Source: Streptococcus parasanguinis (lineage in GTDB: Bacteria > Bacillota > Bacilli > Lactobacillales > Streptococcaceae). From it: a stretch of DNA of 18,229 nt. Positions 1 to 6,010 of the stretch are shown in pieces. Within the stretch, counting starts at the first letter, position 1. Every line of letters starts with the position of its first letter. The notes beneath the pieces were generated by a model. It made no database searches. It was not told the DNA's origin and worked only from the letters and a program-made list of their open reading frames with translations. The position numbers were made by a program, and so were the translations under genes. The stretch covers positions 1-18,229 of the forward strand of contig JAGZKI010000050.1 in assembly GCA_018365265.1 (NCBI GenBank), written 5' to 3'.

Positions 1-990
1 TCCCACGGAAAATCGTTTTACGGCACGTGCGTAAAATAAATTACCAATAATTAAGACAATCATTCCTGGTAGAATGAGGAGTCCAGAAACCATTGAGGAG
101 AGGTTTAAATAAGTTTGAAAATAAAGTCCTAGCACCAAAACAATACCATATAATGAAATGTTAACTACTAAACCTAACAGATTAGAGACAATAAACTTAG
201 CATTTTTTAATAGTTGGTGGGGAACAATAGGTGCTTTACTTTTTTTATCGTGGACTACTAAACCAACAGTAAATAATATAAACAGGAGAAGAAACAATAA
301 AAGATTTAGGTTACTATAGCCATATTGATTCCCTTCAACAAGGTAAATAACTAGACTTCCGATAGTTGCAACAAGAAATATATTACTGAAAATGTCAATT
401 CTAGTCTTTGGATTGGCAATATTGTTTTTCACAAGAAGTAATATTGAAATTACTGTCAAAATTCCCAATGGAATATTGATTAAGAAAATACCCCTCCATC
501 CGAAGTAGTTAATAATTAGTCCACCAATAAAAGAACCAGTACCGGTTGCAACAGAAATAATTGCTGTCCAAATTCCTAACATACGTGCTCTTTTAGTAGA
601 ATCAGGGTATGAAATGAATAAAAGTGCTAATGAACTAGGCATAAACAAAGAAGCACCGAAACCTTGAACGAATCTAAGTATGATTAATGTTTCAATATTT
701 GGTGAAAAAGAGCACCCAAATGAGGCAAGTGTAAAAATTGTCATTCCAAATAATAAAATTCGTTTAGCACCATATTTTGTTGTTAGATTTCCTGAAAGTA
801 GGAGTAAAGAGCCTAAAGCTAGTGTATAGGCGTTAATAATCCAAATGGATTGCTCTAATGAGACGCTCATAGCTGTTTCAATATGGGGAACAGCAAGAAC
901 CACTCCGGTTGTATCTAGGACCGCCATAATGTATCCTAGTGAAAGAATAAAAAGTAGATAAGCTGGCGCTTTTGTATTTGTTTTTTTCAT
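1..990 (-). CDS. DHA2-family MFS multidrug exporter (C-terminus cut off by window edge)
   Basis: A reading frame of 330 codons runs from ATG at 990 to the left edge without a stop. The protein is strongly hydrophobic. The first helix holds YIMAVLDTTGVVLAVP, the loop after the second helix has a motif-A-like GNLTTKYGAKRILLFG, and the fifth helix region reads TGTGSFIGGLIINYFGWRGIF followed by LINIPLGI, the typical motif C and WRxIFxINxPxG block of DHA2 (14-helix) drug:H+ antiporters. Proton-driven export of a toxic or cationic compound from the membrane is inferred; the substrate cannot be read from sequence. The start has a good GGAGG site at 998-1002 and overlaps the stop of an upstream decayed gene as TGATG. 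The divergent HxlR regulator is the likely controller. The AT-rich composition differs from the core genes to the right and suggests transfer. Confidence 0.88.
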   Translation of the reverse strand, partial: MKKTNTKAPAYLLFILSLGYIMAVLDTTGVVLAVPHIETAMSVSLEQSIWIINAYTLALGSLLLLSGNLTTKYGAKRILLFGMTIFTLASFGCSFSPNIETLIILRFVQGFGASLFMPSSLALLFISYPDSTKRARMLGIWTAIISVATGTGSFIGGLIINYFGWRGIFLINIPLGILTVISILLLVKNNIANPKTRIDIFSNIFLVATIGSLVIYLVEGNQYGYSNLNLLLFLLLFILFTVGLVVHDKKSKAPIVPHQLLKNAKFIVSNLLGLVVNISLYGIVLVLGLYFQTYLNLSSMVSGLLILPGMIVLIIGNLFYARAVKRFSVG

Positions 991-1156
991 CAAGCTTCCT
1001 CCGTTATTTCATCAAACCAATTTTCATTTATCAATCAAAAGCAATATATTTAACTTTCTGAAAATATTTTACTTGAGTATATCCAGTGCCAAAGTATCTT
1101 CCATCAGCGCAACCGAGAATATCTTTGATACGGTCAAACTTAGTTGTAATATCCAT
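990..1156 (-). pseudogene. Small decayed gene upstream of the MFS exporter (one-base frameshift)
   Basis: From ATG at 1156, preceded by AAAGGGGAAATTACT, a frame runs 41 codons (starts MDITTKFDRIKDILGC, ends KVKYIAFD) to TGA at 1031-1033. Shifting by one base at that point opens a second stretch, LINENWFDEITEEA, whose stop at 990-992 overlaps the exporter ATG as TGATG and which contains the exporter ribosome site. The whole span is 167 bases, exactly one short of 56 codons, so a single missing base near 1033 would give one 55-residue protein coupled to the exporter. I do not recognise the family; it may be the remains of a longer gene. Alternatives are a genuine 41-residue peptide, or a sequencing error. 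No slippery heptamer is visible, so programmed frameshifting is unlikely. Confidence 0.4.
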
Positions 1157-1175
1157 AGTAATTTCCCCTTTCAAA

Positions 1176-1184
1176 TGATATAAT
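1176..1184 (+). promoter_or_regulatory. Extended -10 promoter for the hxlR-type gene
   Basis: TGATATAAT is a perfect extended -10 (TG, one base, TATAAT). The position 17 bases upstream holds only a weak -35 (TAGTAA). It lies 75 bases before the regulator start, inside the divergent spacer. Confidence 0.5.
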
Positions 1185-1229
1185 TAGCTTATCATGTAAT
1201 AATTTCTGAAACAAGAAGGGAAAAAAAGT

Positions 1230-1240
1230 ATAGTAACTAT
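1230..1240. promoter_or_regulatory. Candidate operator palindrome ATAGT-A-ACTAT
   Basis: An 11-bp perfect inverted repeat sits just upstream of the regulator's ribosome site. The half-element ATAGTAA recurs at 1155-1161, over the start of the divergent small gene. HxlR-family dimers bind short AT-rich palindromes in the spacer between regulator and target, so an autoregulatory or shared operator is plausible. Short AT-rich palindromes also arise by chance. Confidence 0.35.
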
Positions 1241-1258
1241 CAAAAAAGGAGGAAATGA

Positions 1259-1588
1259 ATGGAGACTTGCAAGAAGCAATCTTTGAAAAAATCAATTTGT
1301 CCAGCAAGAAGGGTCTTGAATTTACTAAAAGGTAAATTTACTCTTGAGATCTTATCTGAAATTATTGATGGTAATATACATTATAGTAGTCTTTTGCGTA
1401 GTGTAGAAGGTATTAATCCTAGAATATTAGCTCAACGATTACATGATTTTGAGCAAGAAGGTATTTTATCAAGAAAAGTTTTACCGACATCGCCTCCACA
1501 GGTTGAATATAAAATGACAAAAAAAGGTATTGCTCTAAGAAGTATCGTTGAAGAAATGAAAAAATGGGAGCAAACTTATGGTGATTAG
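1259..1588 (+). CDS. HxlR-family (DUF24) winged-helix transcriptional regulator
   Basis: This 109-residue protein is the normal length for the family and carries the HxlR landmarks in order: a conserved Cys14 in CPARRVLNLLKGKF, a helix-turn-helix around residues 38-65 (SLLRSVEGINPRILAQRL), and a wing with PPQVEYKMTKKG near 79-90. HxlR/HypR/YodB proteins sense electrophiles, quinones or disulfide stress through the N-terminal cysteine and usually repress or activate an adjacent, often divergent, gene. Here the divergent target would be the small decayed gene and the MFS exporter. The start is fixed by AAAAAAGGAGG six bases upstream of ATG 1259. An out-of-frame ATG at 1255 gives only a short peptide. 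Codon use is AT-rich, with many AGA and ATA codons. Confidence 0.9.
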   Translation: METCKKQSLKKSICPARRVLNLLKGKFTLEILSEIIDGNIHYSSLLRSVEGINPRILAQRLHDFEQEGILSRKVLPTSPPQVEYKMTKKGIALRSIVEEMKKWEQTYGD

Positions 1589-1605
1589 AGATTAGATTGA
1601 ATTTA

Positions 1606-1652
1606 CGTAATTTATTACTAATATTTTTCTATAAATAGATAATGTAATTACG
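1606..1652. repeat. AT-rich inverted repeat after the hxlR-type gene
   Basis: CGTAATT (1606-1612) pairs with AATTACG (1646-1652), and ATTA (1614-1617) with TAAT (1640-1643), giving an interrupted stem. A separate 13-bp palindrome, ATACTAGTAGTAT, is at 1689-1701. There is no T-run after the stem, so it is a poor terminator. The rest of 1589-1753 shows no gene. Confidence 0.3.
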
Positions 1653-1752
1653 AAAGATTTGGTAACCTTTTTAATCAAGGCAACGTCAATACTAGTAGTA
1701 TGTACTGGAATTTTTTTGATGCTCTAATAAATATAGAAATGAGATTGAAAGT

Positions 1753-1784
1753 AATAAAAACAAACGCCAAAAATGACGTTTGTC
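1753..1784 (-). terminator. Intrinsic terminator of the unrecognised small gene at 1804-2121
   Basis: ACAAACG (1760-1766) pairs with CGTTTGT (1777-1783). Read on the minus strand, the stem is followed by TTTTTATTAC, a U-rich tail. It lies about 20 bases past the stop codon at 1804. Confidence 0.75.
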
Positions 1785-1803
1785 TTCAATATAAAAGAGA
1801 GGG

Positions 1804-2121
1804 TTAAACCTCTCCTTTTTGTTGGGCGATGCGAATATTATTGGGAACCAAACTGATTTTCTGGATCTCAGAAATTCGAATAATCGTGGACATACTCTTT
1901 TTAAAATTTTTCACGATCAGTTGTCGGCGTTCATGGTCATACTTGACAATATCGCCTGTAAAACTCTTGTTTGAAAAAATAACATGAACTCCTTGTTTTT
2001 TTCGCAATGCTTGTTGAATGATTTCAATAATTCTCTCATCTTCTAATGGGGCAGGGGTACTGACTTTTCCATTGAAAAATTCATTTGCTCGGTCTTTAAC
2101 GATCTCGAGAAATTTTTTCAT
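1804..2121 (-). CDS. Conserved-looking small protein of unknown function
   Basis: I do not recognise this 105-residue protein with certainty. It begins MKKFLEIVKDRANEFFNG, continues with a helical, charged segment to about residue 45, and then has a beta-rich part (GVHVIFSNKSFTGDIVKYD, QLIVKNFKKSMSTIIRISEIQKI) whose pattern resembles small SH3/LSm-like or YolD-like domains; this is a weak impression only. The frame stays open upstream to a TTG at 2148 and an ATG at 2136. I chose ATG 2121 because the promoter at 2152-2180 would start the RNA near 2145, placing GGAG (2131-2134) nine bases before ATG 2121 and leaving almost no leader for the earlier starts. It has its own promoter and terminator, so it is a monocistronic unit divergent from ydbC. 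Confidence 0.7.
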   Translation of the reverse strand: MKKFLEIVKDRANEFFNGKVSTPAPLEDERIIEIIQQALRKKQGVHVIFSNKSFTGDIVKYDHERRQLIVKNFKKSMSTIIRISEIQKISLVPNNIRIAQQKGEV

Positions 2122-2151
2122 AGCTAAATTCTCCATAACTTGATACAATAT

Positions 2152-2180
2152 ATTATAGATAATTTCAACGATTTTGTAAA
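2152..2180 (-). promoter_or_regulatory. Sigma-70-type promoter of the small unknown gene
   Basis: On the minus strand TTTACA (2180-2175) and TATAAT (2157-2152) are separated by exactly 17 bases. The predicted transcript start near 2145 supports translation from ATG 2121. Confidence 0.75.
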
Positions 2181-2226
2181 TGATTTACGAATAATAGAGA
2201 TGAGAAGGCAAGAAAGGAGTCGTAAA

Positions 2227-2439
2227 ATGGCAGAATTTTCATTCCAAATCGAAGAACATCTACTGGTCTTGTCAGAAAATGACAAGGGTTGGACCAAGGA
2301 ATTGAACCGTGTAAGTTTTAACGGTGCTCCAGCTAAGTATGATATCCGGACCTGGAGTCCCGACCATACAAAGATGGGGAAAGGCATTACACTCACGAAC
2401 GAAGAGTTTCAAGTTATGCTCGATGCATTTAAAAATTAA
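2227..2439 (+). CDS. ydbC: YdbC-type PC4-like single-stranded DNA-binding protein
   Basis: This 70-residue protein matches the short bacterial PC4/YdbC family: a beta-rich N-terminal half (FSFQIEEHLLVLSENDKGWTKELNRVSFNG), a strand around YDIRTW, then GKGITLTNEEFQVMLDAF as the C-terminal helix. Members form dimers that bind single-stranded DNA through a curved beta surface like the human coactivator PC4. A role in DNA repair or transcription is inferred, not shown. The start is ATG 2227, with AAAGGAG ending seven bases before it; an upstream in-frame TTG at 2140 would put codons into the divergent promoter and is not used. A terminator follows. As I recall, pneumococcus has the same gene just before gor; here two methionine-related genes lie between. 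Confidence 0.88.
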   Translation: MAEFSFQIEEHLLVLSENDKGWTKELNRVSFNGAPAKYDIRTWSPDHTKMGKGITLTNEEFQVMLDAFKN

Positions 2440-2441
2440 AA

Positions 2442-2473
2442 TAAAAAAGAGGCCCTTCAAGGACTTCTTTTTT
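2442..2473 (+). terminator. Intrinsic terminator after ydbC
   Basis: AAAAAAGAGGCCCTT pairs, with one G-T wobble and one mismatch, with GGACTTCTTTTTT across a short CAA loop. It starts three bases after the ydbC stop and ends in a T-run. Confidence 0.8.
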
Positions 2474-2475
2474 GT

Positions 2476-2492
2476 TATAGTCTAAGACTATA
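2476..2492. promoter_or_regulatory. Methionine-regulator box (MtaR/MetR-type operator)
   Basis: TATAGTCTAAGACTATA is a perfect 17-bp palindrome centred on A2484. It matches the TATAGTTT-N-AAACTATA consensus described for the LysR-type methionine regulator MtaR/MetR of streptococci, with one symmetric change per arm. It lies 33 bases upstream of the -35 element of the methyltransferase promoter, the usual place for a LysR activator. This supports methionine-responsive control of the two genes downstream. Binding is inferred from the match alone. Confidence 0.75.
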
Positions 2493-2525
2493 TAGATGTC
2501 AAAGATATTAGATTATCCCAAACCC

Positions 2526-2554
2526 TTGTTTATCAATTGTTAGACTGCTATAAT
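2526..2554 (+). promoter_or_regulatory. Promoter of the methyltransferase-cyclase operon
   Basis: TTGTTT (2526-2531), a 17-base spacer and TATAAT (2549-2554), with TG one base before the -10. The -35 is imperfect, which suits dependence on an activator bound at 2476-2492. Confidence 0.75.
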
Positions 2555-2603
2555 GGTTGCATTGATGAATTAATGTAAAATTTATAGGAAAGAGGAATTC
2601 ATA

Positions 2604-3746
2604 TTGACACATACACATGCACCTTATCGCATAGACCATGTTGGTTCATTCCTTCGTCCAGCAGCTTTGGTTCAGGCTCGTGAAGATTTCTCAGCTGGAA
2701 AAATCAGTCAGGCTGACTTAACAAAAGTAGAAGATCAAGCGATTCGTGACTTAGTTGAAAAAGAAATTGCTGCTGGTCTGAAGTCAGTAACAGATGGAGA
2801 ATTCCGCCGTGCTTATTGGCATTTGGATTTCTTCTGGGGATTTGGTGGCATTGATCACGTCCAAGCTGCTCAAGGCTATCAATTCCATGATGAAACGACC
2901 AAGGCGGACTCGGCACTTGTCGTTGGAAAAATTACAGGAGCCAATCATCCATTTGTAGAGCATTACAAGTTCTTGCGGGATCTTGTGGCAGATGTAGATG
3001 GTGTAGAGGCTAAATATACCATTCCAGCACCTGCACAATTCTATTTTGAATTGATCCGTGATGCAGAACATGTAGAACAATTGAATACCATCTATCCTGA
3101 TTTTGCGGCTGTTCGTGAAGACATCAAGCAAGCCTATCTTCAAGTGATTCAAGATTTGTATGATGCAGGTCTTCGGACTCTTCAAGTAGATGATTGTACT
3201 TGGGGTGTCTTGGTAGATGATAATTTCTTGACGGCTTGGGGAGCAGCTCAAGGCAAGTCAAAAGATGAGGTTCGCCGGGAACTCGCTGATCTCTTCTTGA
3301 CCTTTAACAACGATGTCTACCAAAATGTTCCAGCTGGTTTGACCGTCAATACGCACGTTTGTCGTGGGAACTTCCATTCCACTTGGGCTTCATCAGGTGG
3401 CTATGCGCCGATTGCCAAAGAACTCCTTGGAGAAGAAGCCGTTAATGCTTACTTCCTAGAGTTTGATACCGATCGGGCTGGTGGTTTTGAACCACTTGCA
3501 GAAGTAACCCCTGGTAAAGGAGTGGTGTTAGGCCTCTTGACATCTAAGAGTGGTCAACTGGAGAATAAGGACGAAGTGATTGCTCGTATTAAAGAAGCGA
3601 GTCAGTATGTACCGTTGGAAAATCTTTACCTGTCTACTCAGTGTGGCTTTGCTTCGACAGAAGAAGGAAACATTTTGACAGAAGAAGACCAATGGAAAAA
3701 AATCGGTTTGATTAAGGAAATTGTCGCTGAAGTTTGGGGCGAATAA
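2604..3746 (+). CDS. Cobalamin-independent methionine synthase-like methyltransferase (MetE C-terminal domain type, YxjG/YxjH family)
   Basis: This 380-residue protein corresponds to the catalytic half of MetE, without the N-terminal half of full-length (about 750-residue) enzymes. The start region HAPYRIDHVGSFLRP and the block SVTDGEFRRAYWHLDFFWG are typical of COG0620 single-domain members such as B. subtilis YxjG/YxjH. The zinc and homocysteine site is preserved: His251 and Cys253 in NTHVCRGNFHST, Glu286 in FLEFD, and Cys347 in STQCGFAS; Asp196 and Asp197 lie in LQVDDCTW. It is expected to methylate homocysteine to methionine in the cytoplasm; the methyl donor used by such short forms is uncertain. 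Translation starts at TTG 2604, seven bases after AGAGGA, with no nearby ATG alternative. It leads an operon with the cyclase-family gene 12 bases downstream, behind a methionine-regulator box. Confidence 0.9.
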   Translation: MTHTHAPYRIDHVGSFLRPAALVQAREDFSAGKISQADLTKVEDQAIRDLVEKEIAAGLKSVTDGEFRRAYWHLDFFWGFGGIDHVQAAQGYQFHDETTKADSALVVGKITGANHPFVEHYKFLRDLVADVDGVEAKYTIPAPAQFYFELIRDAEHVEQLNTIYPDFAAVREDIKQAYLQVIQDLYDAGLRTLQVDDCTWGVLVDDNFLTAWGAAQGKSKDEVRRELADLFLTFNNDVYQNVPAGLTVNTHVCRGNFHSTWASSGGYAPIAKELLGEEAVNAYFLEFDTDRAGGFEPLAEVTPGKGVVLGLLTSKSGQLENKDEVIARIKEASQYVPLENLYLSTQCGFASTEEGNILTEEDQWKKIGLIKEIVAEVWGE

Positions 3747-3758
3747 GGAGGAAGAAAC

Positions 3759-4490
3759 ATGTCAGATTTACTAAGTATTTATAAAGAATTGCAAGCTAAA
3801 AAATGGGTGGACTTGAGTCACCAAATCAATGCGGAAAGTCCACACTTCCCAGCCCTTCCTGCTTTGCAACAAGAAGATCTTTTCACATTAAAAGATGGTT
3901 TCCATGTTCAAAAATTTACAGTGGTTGGTCAATACGGAACGCATATTGATGCACCGATTCACTTTGTAGAAGGTGGTCGTTGGTTGGATGAGATTGACCT
4001 CAAAGATCTCCTCTTACCACTCTATGTTATCGACAAGTCTAAAGAAGTTGCTGCCAATCCAAACTTTATCTTGAGTAAACAAGATATCTTAGACTTTGAG
4101 GCAGAGCATGGACAAATTGCTGAGGGTGCTTTTGTTGCCTTCCGCAGTGATTGGTCAAAACGTTGGCCAGATCAAGATGCTATGCGTAACCTAGATGAAA
4201 ATGGGGTTCAACAAAGTCCAGGATGGAGCCGTGAAGCCTTGGAATTCTTGATTCATGAACGCCATGTCAAGGCTGTGGGTCATGAAACCTTCGATACAGA
4301 TGCAGGTATTCCAGCAGCAGAGCATGGCTTGGTCAATGAATACTACCTCTTGGAACAAAACATCTACCAAGTTGAAGTCTTGAACCAATTGGATCAAGTC
4401 CCAGCTGTAGGTGCCTTGATTTCGATTGCTTTCCCTCATTGGGACAAGGCAACTGGTTCACCTGTTCGTGCCATTGCCATCTTACCATAA
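3759..4490 (+). CDS. Cyclase-family (kynurenine formamidase-like, PF04199) metal-dependent hydrolase
   Basis: This 243-residue protein has the family's length and core signature GTHIDAPIHF (residues 60-69), supplying His62, Asp64 and His68, plus a later GHETFDTD (174-181). Characterised relatives hydrolyse N-formylkynurenine, isatin or other small amides and lactams at a Mn or Zn site; the substrate here is unknown. The canonical motif is HxGTHxDxPxH, but the first histidine position is Gln58 (QYGTHID). By my hand alignment the later family histidine corresponds to Glu194 in NEYYLLEQN, with Glu206 kept. The metal site may therefore differ from that of KynB. It starts at ATG 3759 after AAGGAGGAAGAAAC and is cotranscribed with the methyltransferase, which suggests a role linked to methionine or sulfur metabolism rather than tryptophan breakdown. 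Confidence 0.85.
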   Translation: MSDLLSIYKELQAKKWVDLSHQINAESPHFPALPALQQEDLFTLKDGFHVQKFTVVGQYGTHIDAPIHFVEGGRWLDEIDLKDLLLPLYVIDKSKEVAANPNFILSKQDILDFEAEHGQIAEGAFVAFRSDWSKRWPDQDAMRNLDENGVQQSPGWSREALEFLIHERHVKAVGHETFDTDAGIPAAEHGLVNEYYLLEQNIYQVEVLNQLDQVPAVGALISIAFPHWDKATGSPVRAIAILP

Positions 4491-4496
4491 GAAAAG

Positions 4497-4532
4497 AAAA
4501 AAGCTTGAAGTACAAGGACTTCAAGCTTTTTT
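4497..4532. terminator. Bidirectional terminator between the cyclase gene and gor
   Basis: AAAAAAGCTTGAAGT (4497-4511) pairs perfectly with ACTTCAAGCTTTTTT (4518-4532) around a six-base loop. A-run and T-run flank the stem, so it works in both directions. The gor stop codon at 4531-4533 lies inside its edge. Confidence 0.92.
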
Positions 4533-5880
4533 ATCTCATGGTCACAAATTCTTCGGATCCAGTTGGGTGAATGGCGACAGTTGCATCGAAATCGGCTTTT
4601 GTCGCTCCCATCTTGATAGCAACTGCAAATCCTTGGATCATTTCATCCACTCCGTAGCCAAGACCGTGAAGGCCAACGACTTTTTCTTCTGGTCCTGCAG
4701 TGATGAGTTTAAATTTTGCTTGCTGGCGGTGTTGGGTAACAGCGGTGTACATAGAAGCAAATTGAGAAGTATAGACTTTGATATTCTCTTTTTCATAAGT
4801 TTGCTGGGCTTCTTCCTCTGTTAAGCCAACGGTTCCAATAGCAGGGTGAGAAAAGACAACGGTTGGGATGTTTGTATAATCCATTTTGGCATTGACTTTT
4901 CCATTGAATAGTCGTTCAGAAAGAGTGCGTCCAGCTTTAATAGCGACAGGAGTTAATTCTTTTTCTCCTGTAACATCCCCAAGAGCATAGATTCCTGGAA
5001 TAACTGTATTCTGGTATTCATCCACTGCAATGAATCCTTTTTCATTTAAGGTGACGCCTGCAGCTTCTAGATTGAGATCCTGGACGTTTGGTTTTCGCCC
5101 TGTTGCCCAGATAACATGATCTGCCACGTGGCTGGTCATATCCTCAAAATAAATCTTCACACGACCGTCTGCTAATTTTTCAAGCTTCATGGGAACCTTA
5201 TGTTTGTGAAGCGGAAGGTTTTGTTTTTCCATTTCTTCCATTAAGCCATCGACAATGTAGGAATCAAACTTTCTTAAGGGACGATCACCGCGAACGAAGA
5301 GATCGGTCTGAACACCTAGGGCATGGAGCACACCGGCTAGTTCCACTGCAATGTAGCCAGCTCCAATAATGGCAACAGATGTAGGAAGTTCTTCCCAAGC
5401 AAAGACATCATCAGACGTTTCGCCAAATTCAGCTCCAGGAACAGAAGGAATAAAAGGATGGGCACCGGTCGCAATTACGATATGCTTGGCCTTAATGGTT
5501 TCTCCATTTACCTCAACCGTATGAGCATCCACAAAACGAGCACGTCCTTCAATTCGTTCAACCCCATTGCGTTTGAAACTGCCATCATAGGAATTACGGG
5601 AACGGTCAATATAGGTTTCGCGATTTTTTCTTAAGGTTGCAAAATCAAATTTTGTTTGTTCAGAAGTAAATCCATAGTCTGGTCCATAATCGCGAATAGC
5701 TTCTGCAATTTGCGCACCATACCACATAATCTTTTTAGGCACACATCCTCTGTTGACACAGGTGCCACCCAATTGTTTTTCTTCAATGACAGCAGCGCTC
5801 GCTCCGTACTCTCCAGCCCGGTTCATCGTAGCGATTCCTCCACTACCTCCACCGATTGAAATAATATCAAATTCTTTCAT
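4531..5880 (-). CDS. gor: Glutathione-disulfide reductase
   Basis: This 449-residue flavoprotein reduces glutathione disulfide with NADPH in the cytoplasm. It has the FAD-binding GGGSGGIA (10-17), the redox-active pair Cys41/Cys46 in GGTCVNRGCVPKK, the NADPH-binding GAGYIA (173-178) followed by Arg197 and Arg203, which specify NADPH over NADH, a second FAD motif in YALGDVTG, and the catalytic C-terminal HPTGSEE with His438 and Glu443. Length and motif spacing match E. coli Gor closely, which separates it from dihydrolipoamide dehydrogenase and mercuric reductase. ATG 5880 is preceded by TAGGAGGA. It is a single-gene unit convergent to the methionine operon and divergent from the efflux operon, with its own strong promoter. 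Streptococci mostly import glutathione, so Gor supports oxidative stress defence. Confidence 0.96.
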   Translation of the reverse strand: MKEFDIISIGGGSGGIATMNRAGEYGASAAVIEEKQLGGTCVNRGCVPKKIMWYGAQIAEAIRDYGPDYGFTSEQTKFDFATLRKNRETYIDRSRNSYDGSFKRNGVERIEGRARFVDAHTVEVNGETIKAKHIVIATGAHPFIPSVPGAEFGETSDDVFAWEELPTSVAIIGAGYIAVELAGVLHALGVQTDLFVRGDRPLRKFDSYIVDGLMEEMEKQNLPLHKHKVPMKLEKLADGRVKIYFEDMTSHVADHVIWATGRKPNVQDLNLEAAGVTLNEKGFIAVDEYQNTVIPGIYALGDVTGEKELTPVAIKAGRTLSERLFNGKVNAKMDYTNIPTVVFSHPAIGTVGLTEEEAQQTYEKENIKVYTSQFASMYTAVTQHRQQAKFKLITAGPEEKVVGLHGLGYGVDEMIQGFAVAIKMGATKADFDATVAIHPTGSEEFVTMR

Positions 5881-5909
5881 GTTTTCCTCCTAAATGGGAT
5901 TTCAGTTTG

Positions 5910-5938
5910 ATTGTAATATCAACTGTTACAAAAGTCAA
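5910..5938 (-). promoter_or_regulatory. gor promoter with embedded inverted repeat
   Basis: On the minus strand TTGACT (5938-5933), a 17-base spacer and TACAAT (5915-5910) form a near-consensus promoter. A TTGTAA/TTACAA inverted repeat (5911-5931, nine-base spacer) covers the -10 and spacer, a good position for repressor control. The regulator is unknown. Confidence 0.8.
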
Positions 5939-6010
5939 GGGTTTAGCATGTTACCAAGCATTTAAATTTCATTTTGCCGTATCAATTTTAGATAGAAAAG
6001 TAAGGAAATA

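Noticed and set aside
990..1156. Programmed -1 frameshift in the small gene before the exporter
   Set aside because: No slippery heptamer or following strong hairpin is visible at the junction; decay or a base error is simpler.
1606..1652. AT-rich hairpin as terminator of the HxlR-type gene
   Set aside because: The stem is interrupted and AT-only apart from one G-C end, with no T-run after it; listed only as a repeat.
2122..2148. Earlier starts (TTG 2148, ATG 2136) for the small unknown gene
   Set aside because: The promoter would begin the transcript near 2145, leaving no room for a ribosome site before them.
2140..2226. TTG start that would extend ydbC by 29 residues
   Set aside because: The extra codons cover the divergent promoter, and ATG 2227 has a full AAAGGAG site and matches the family start.
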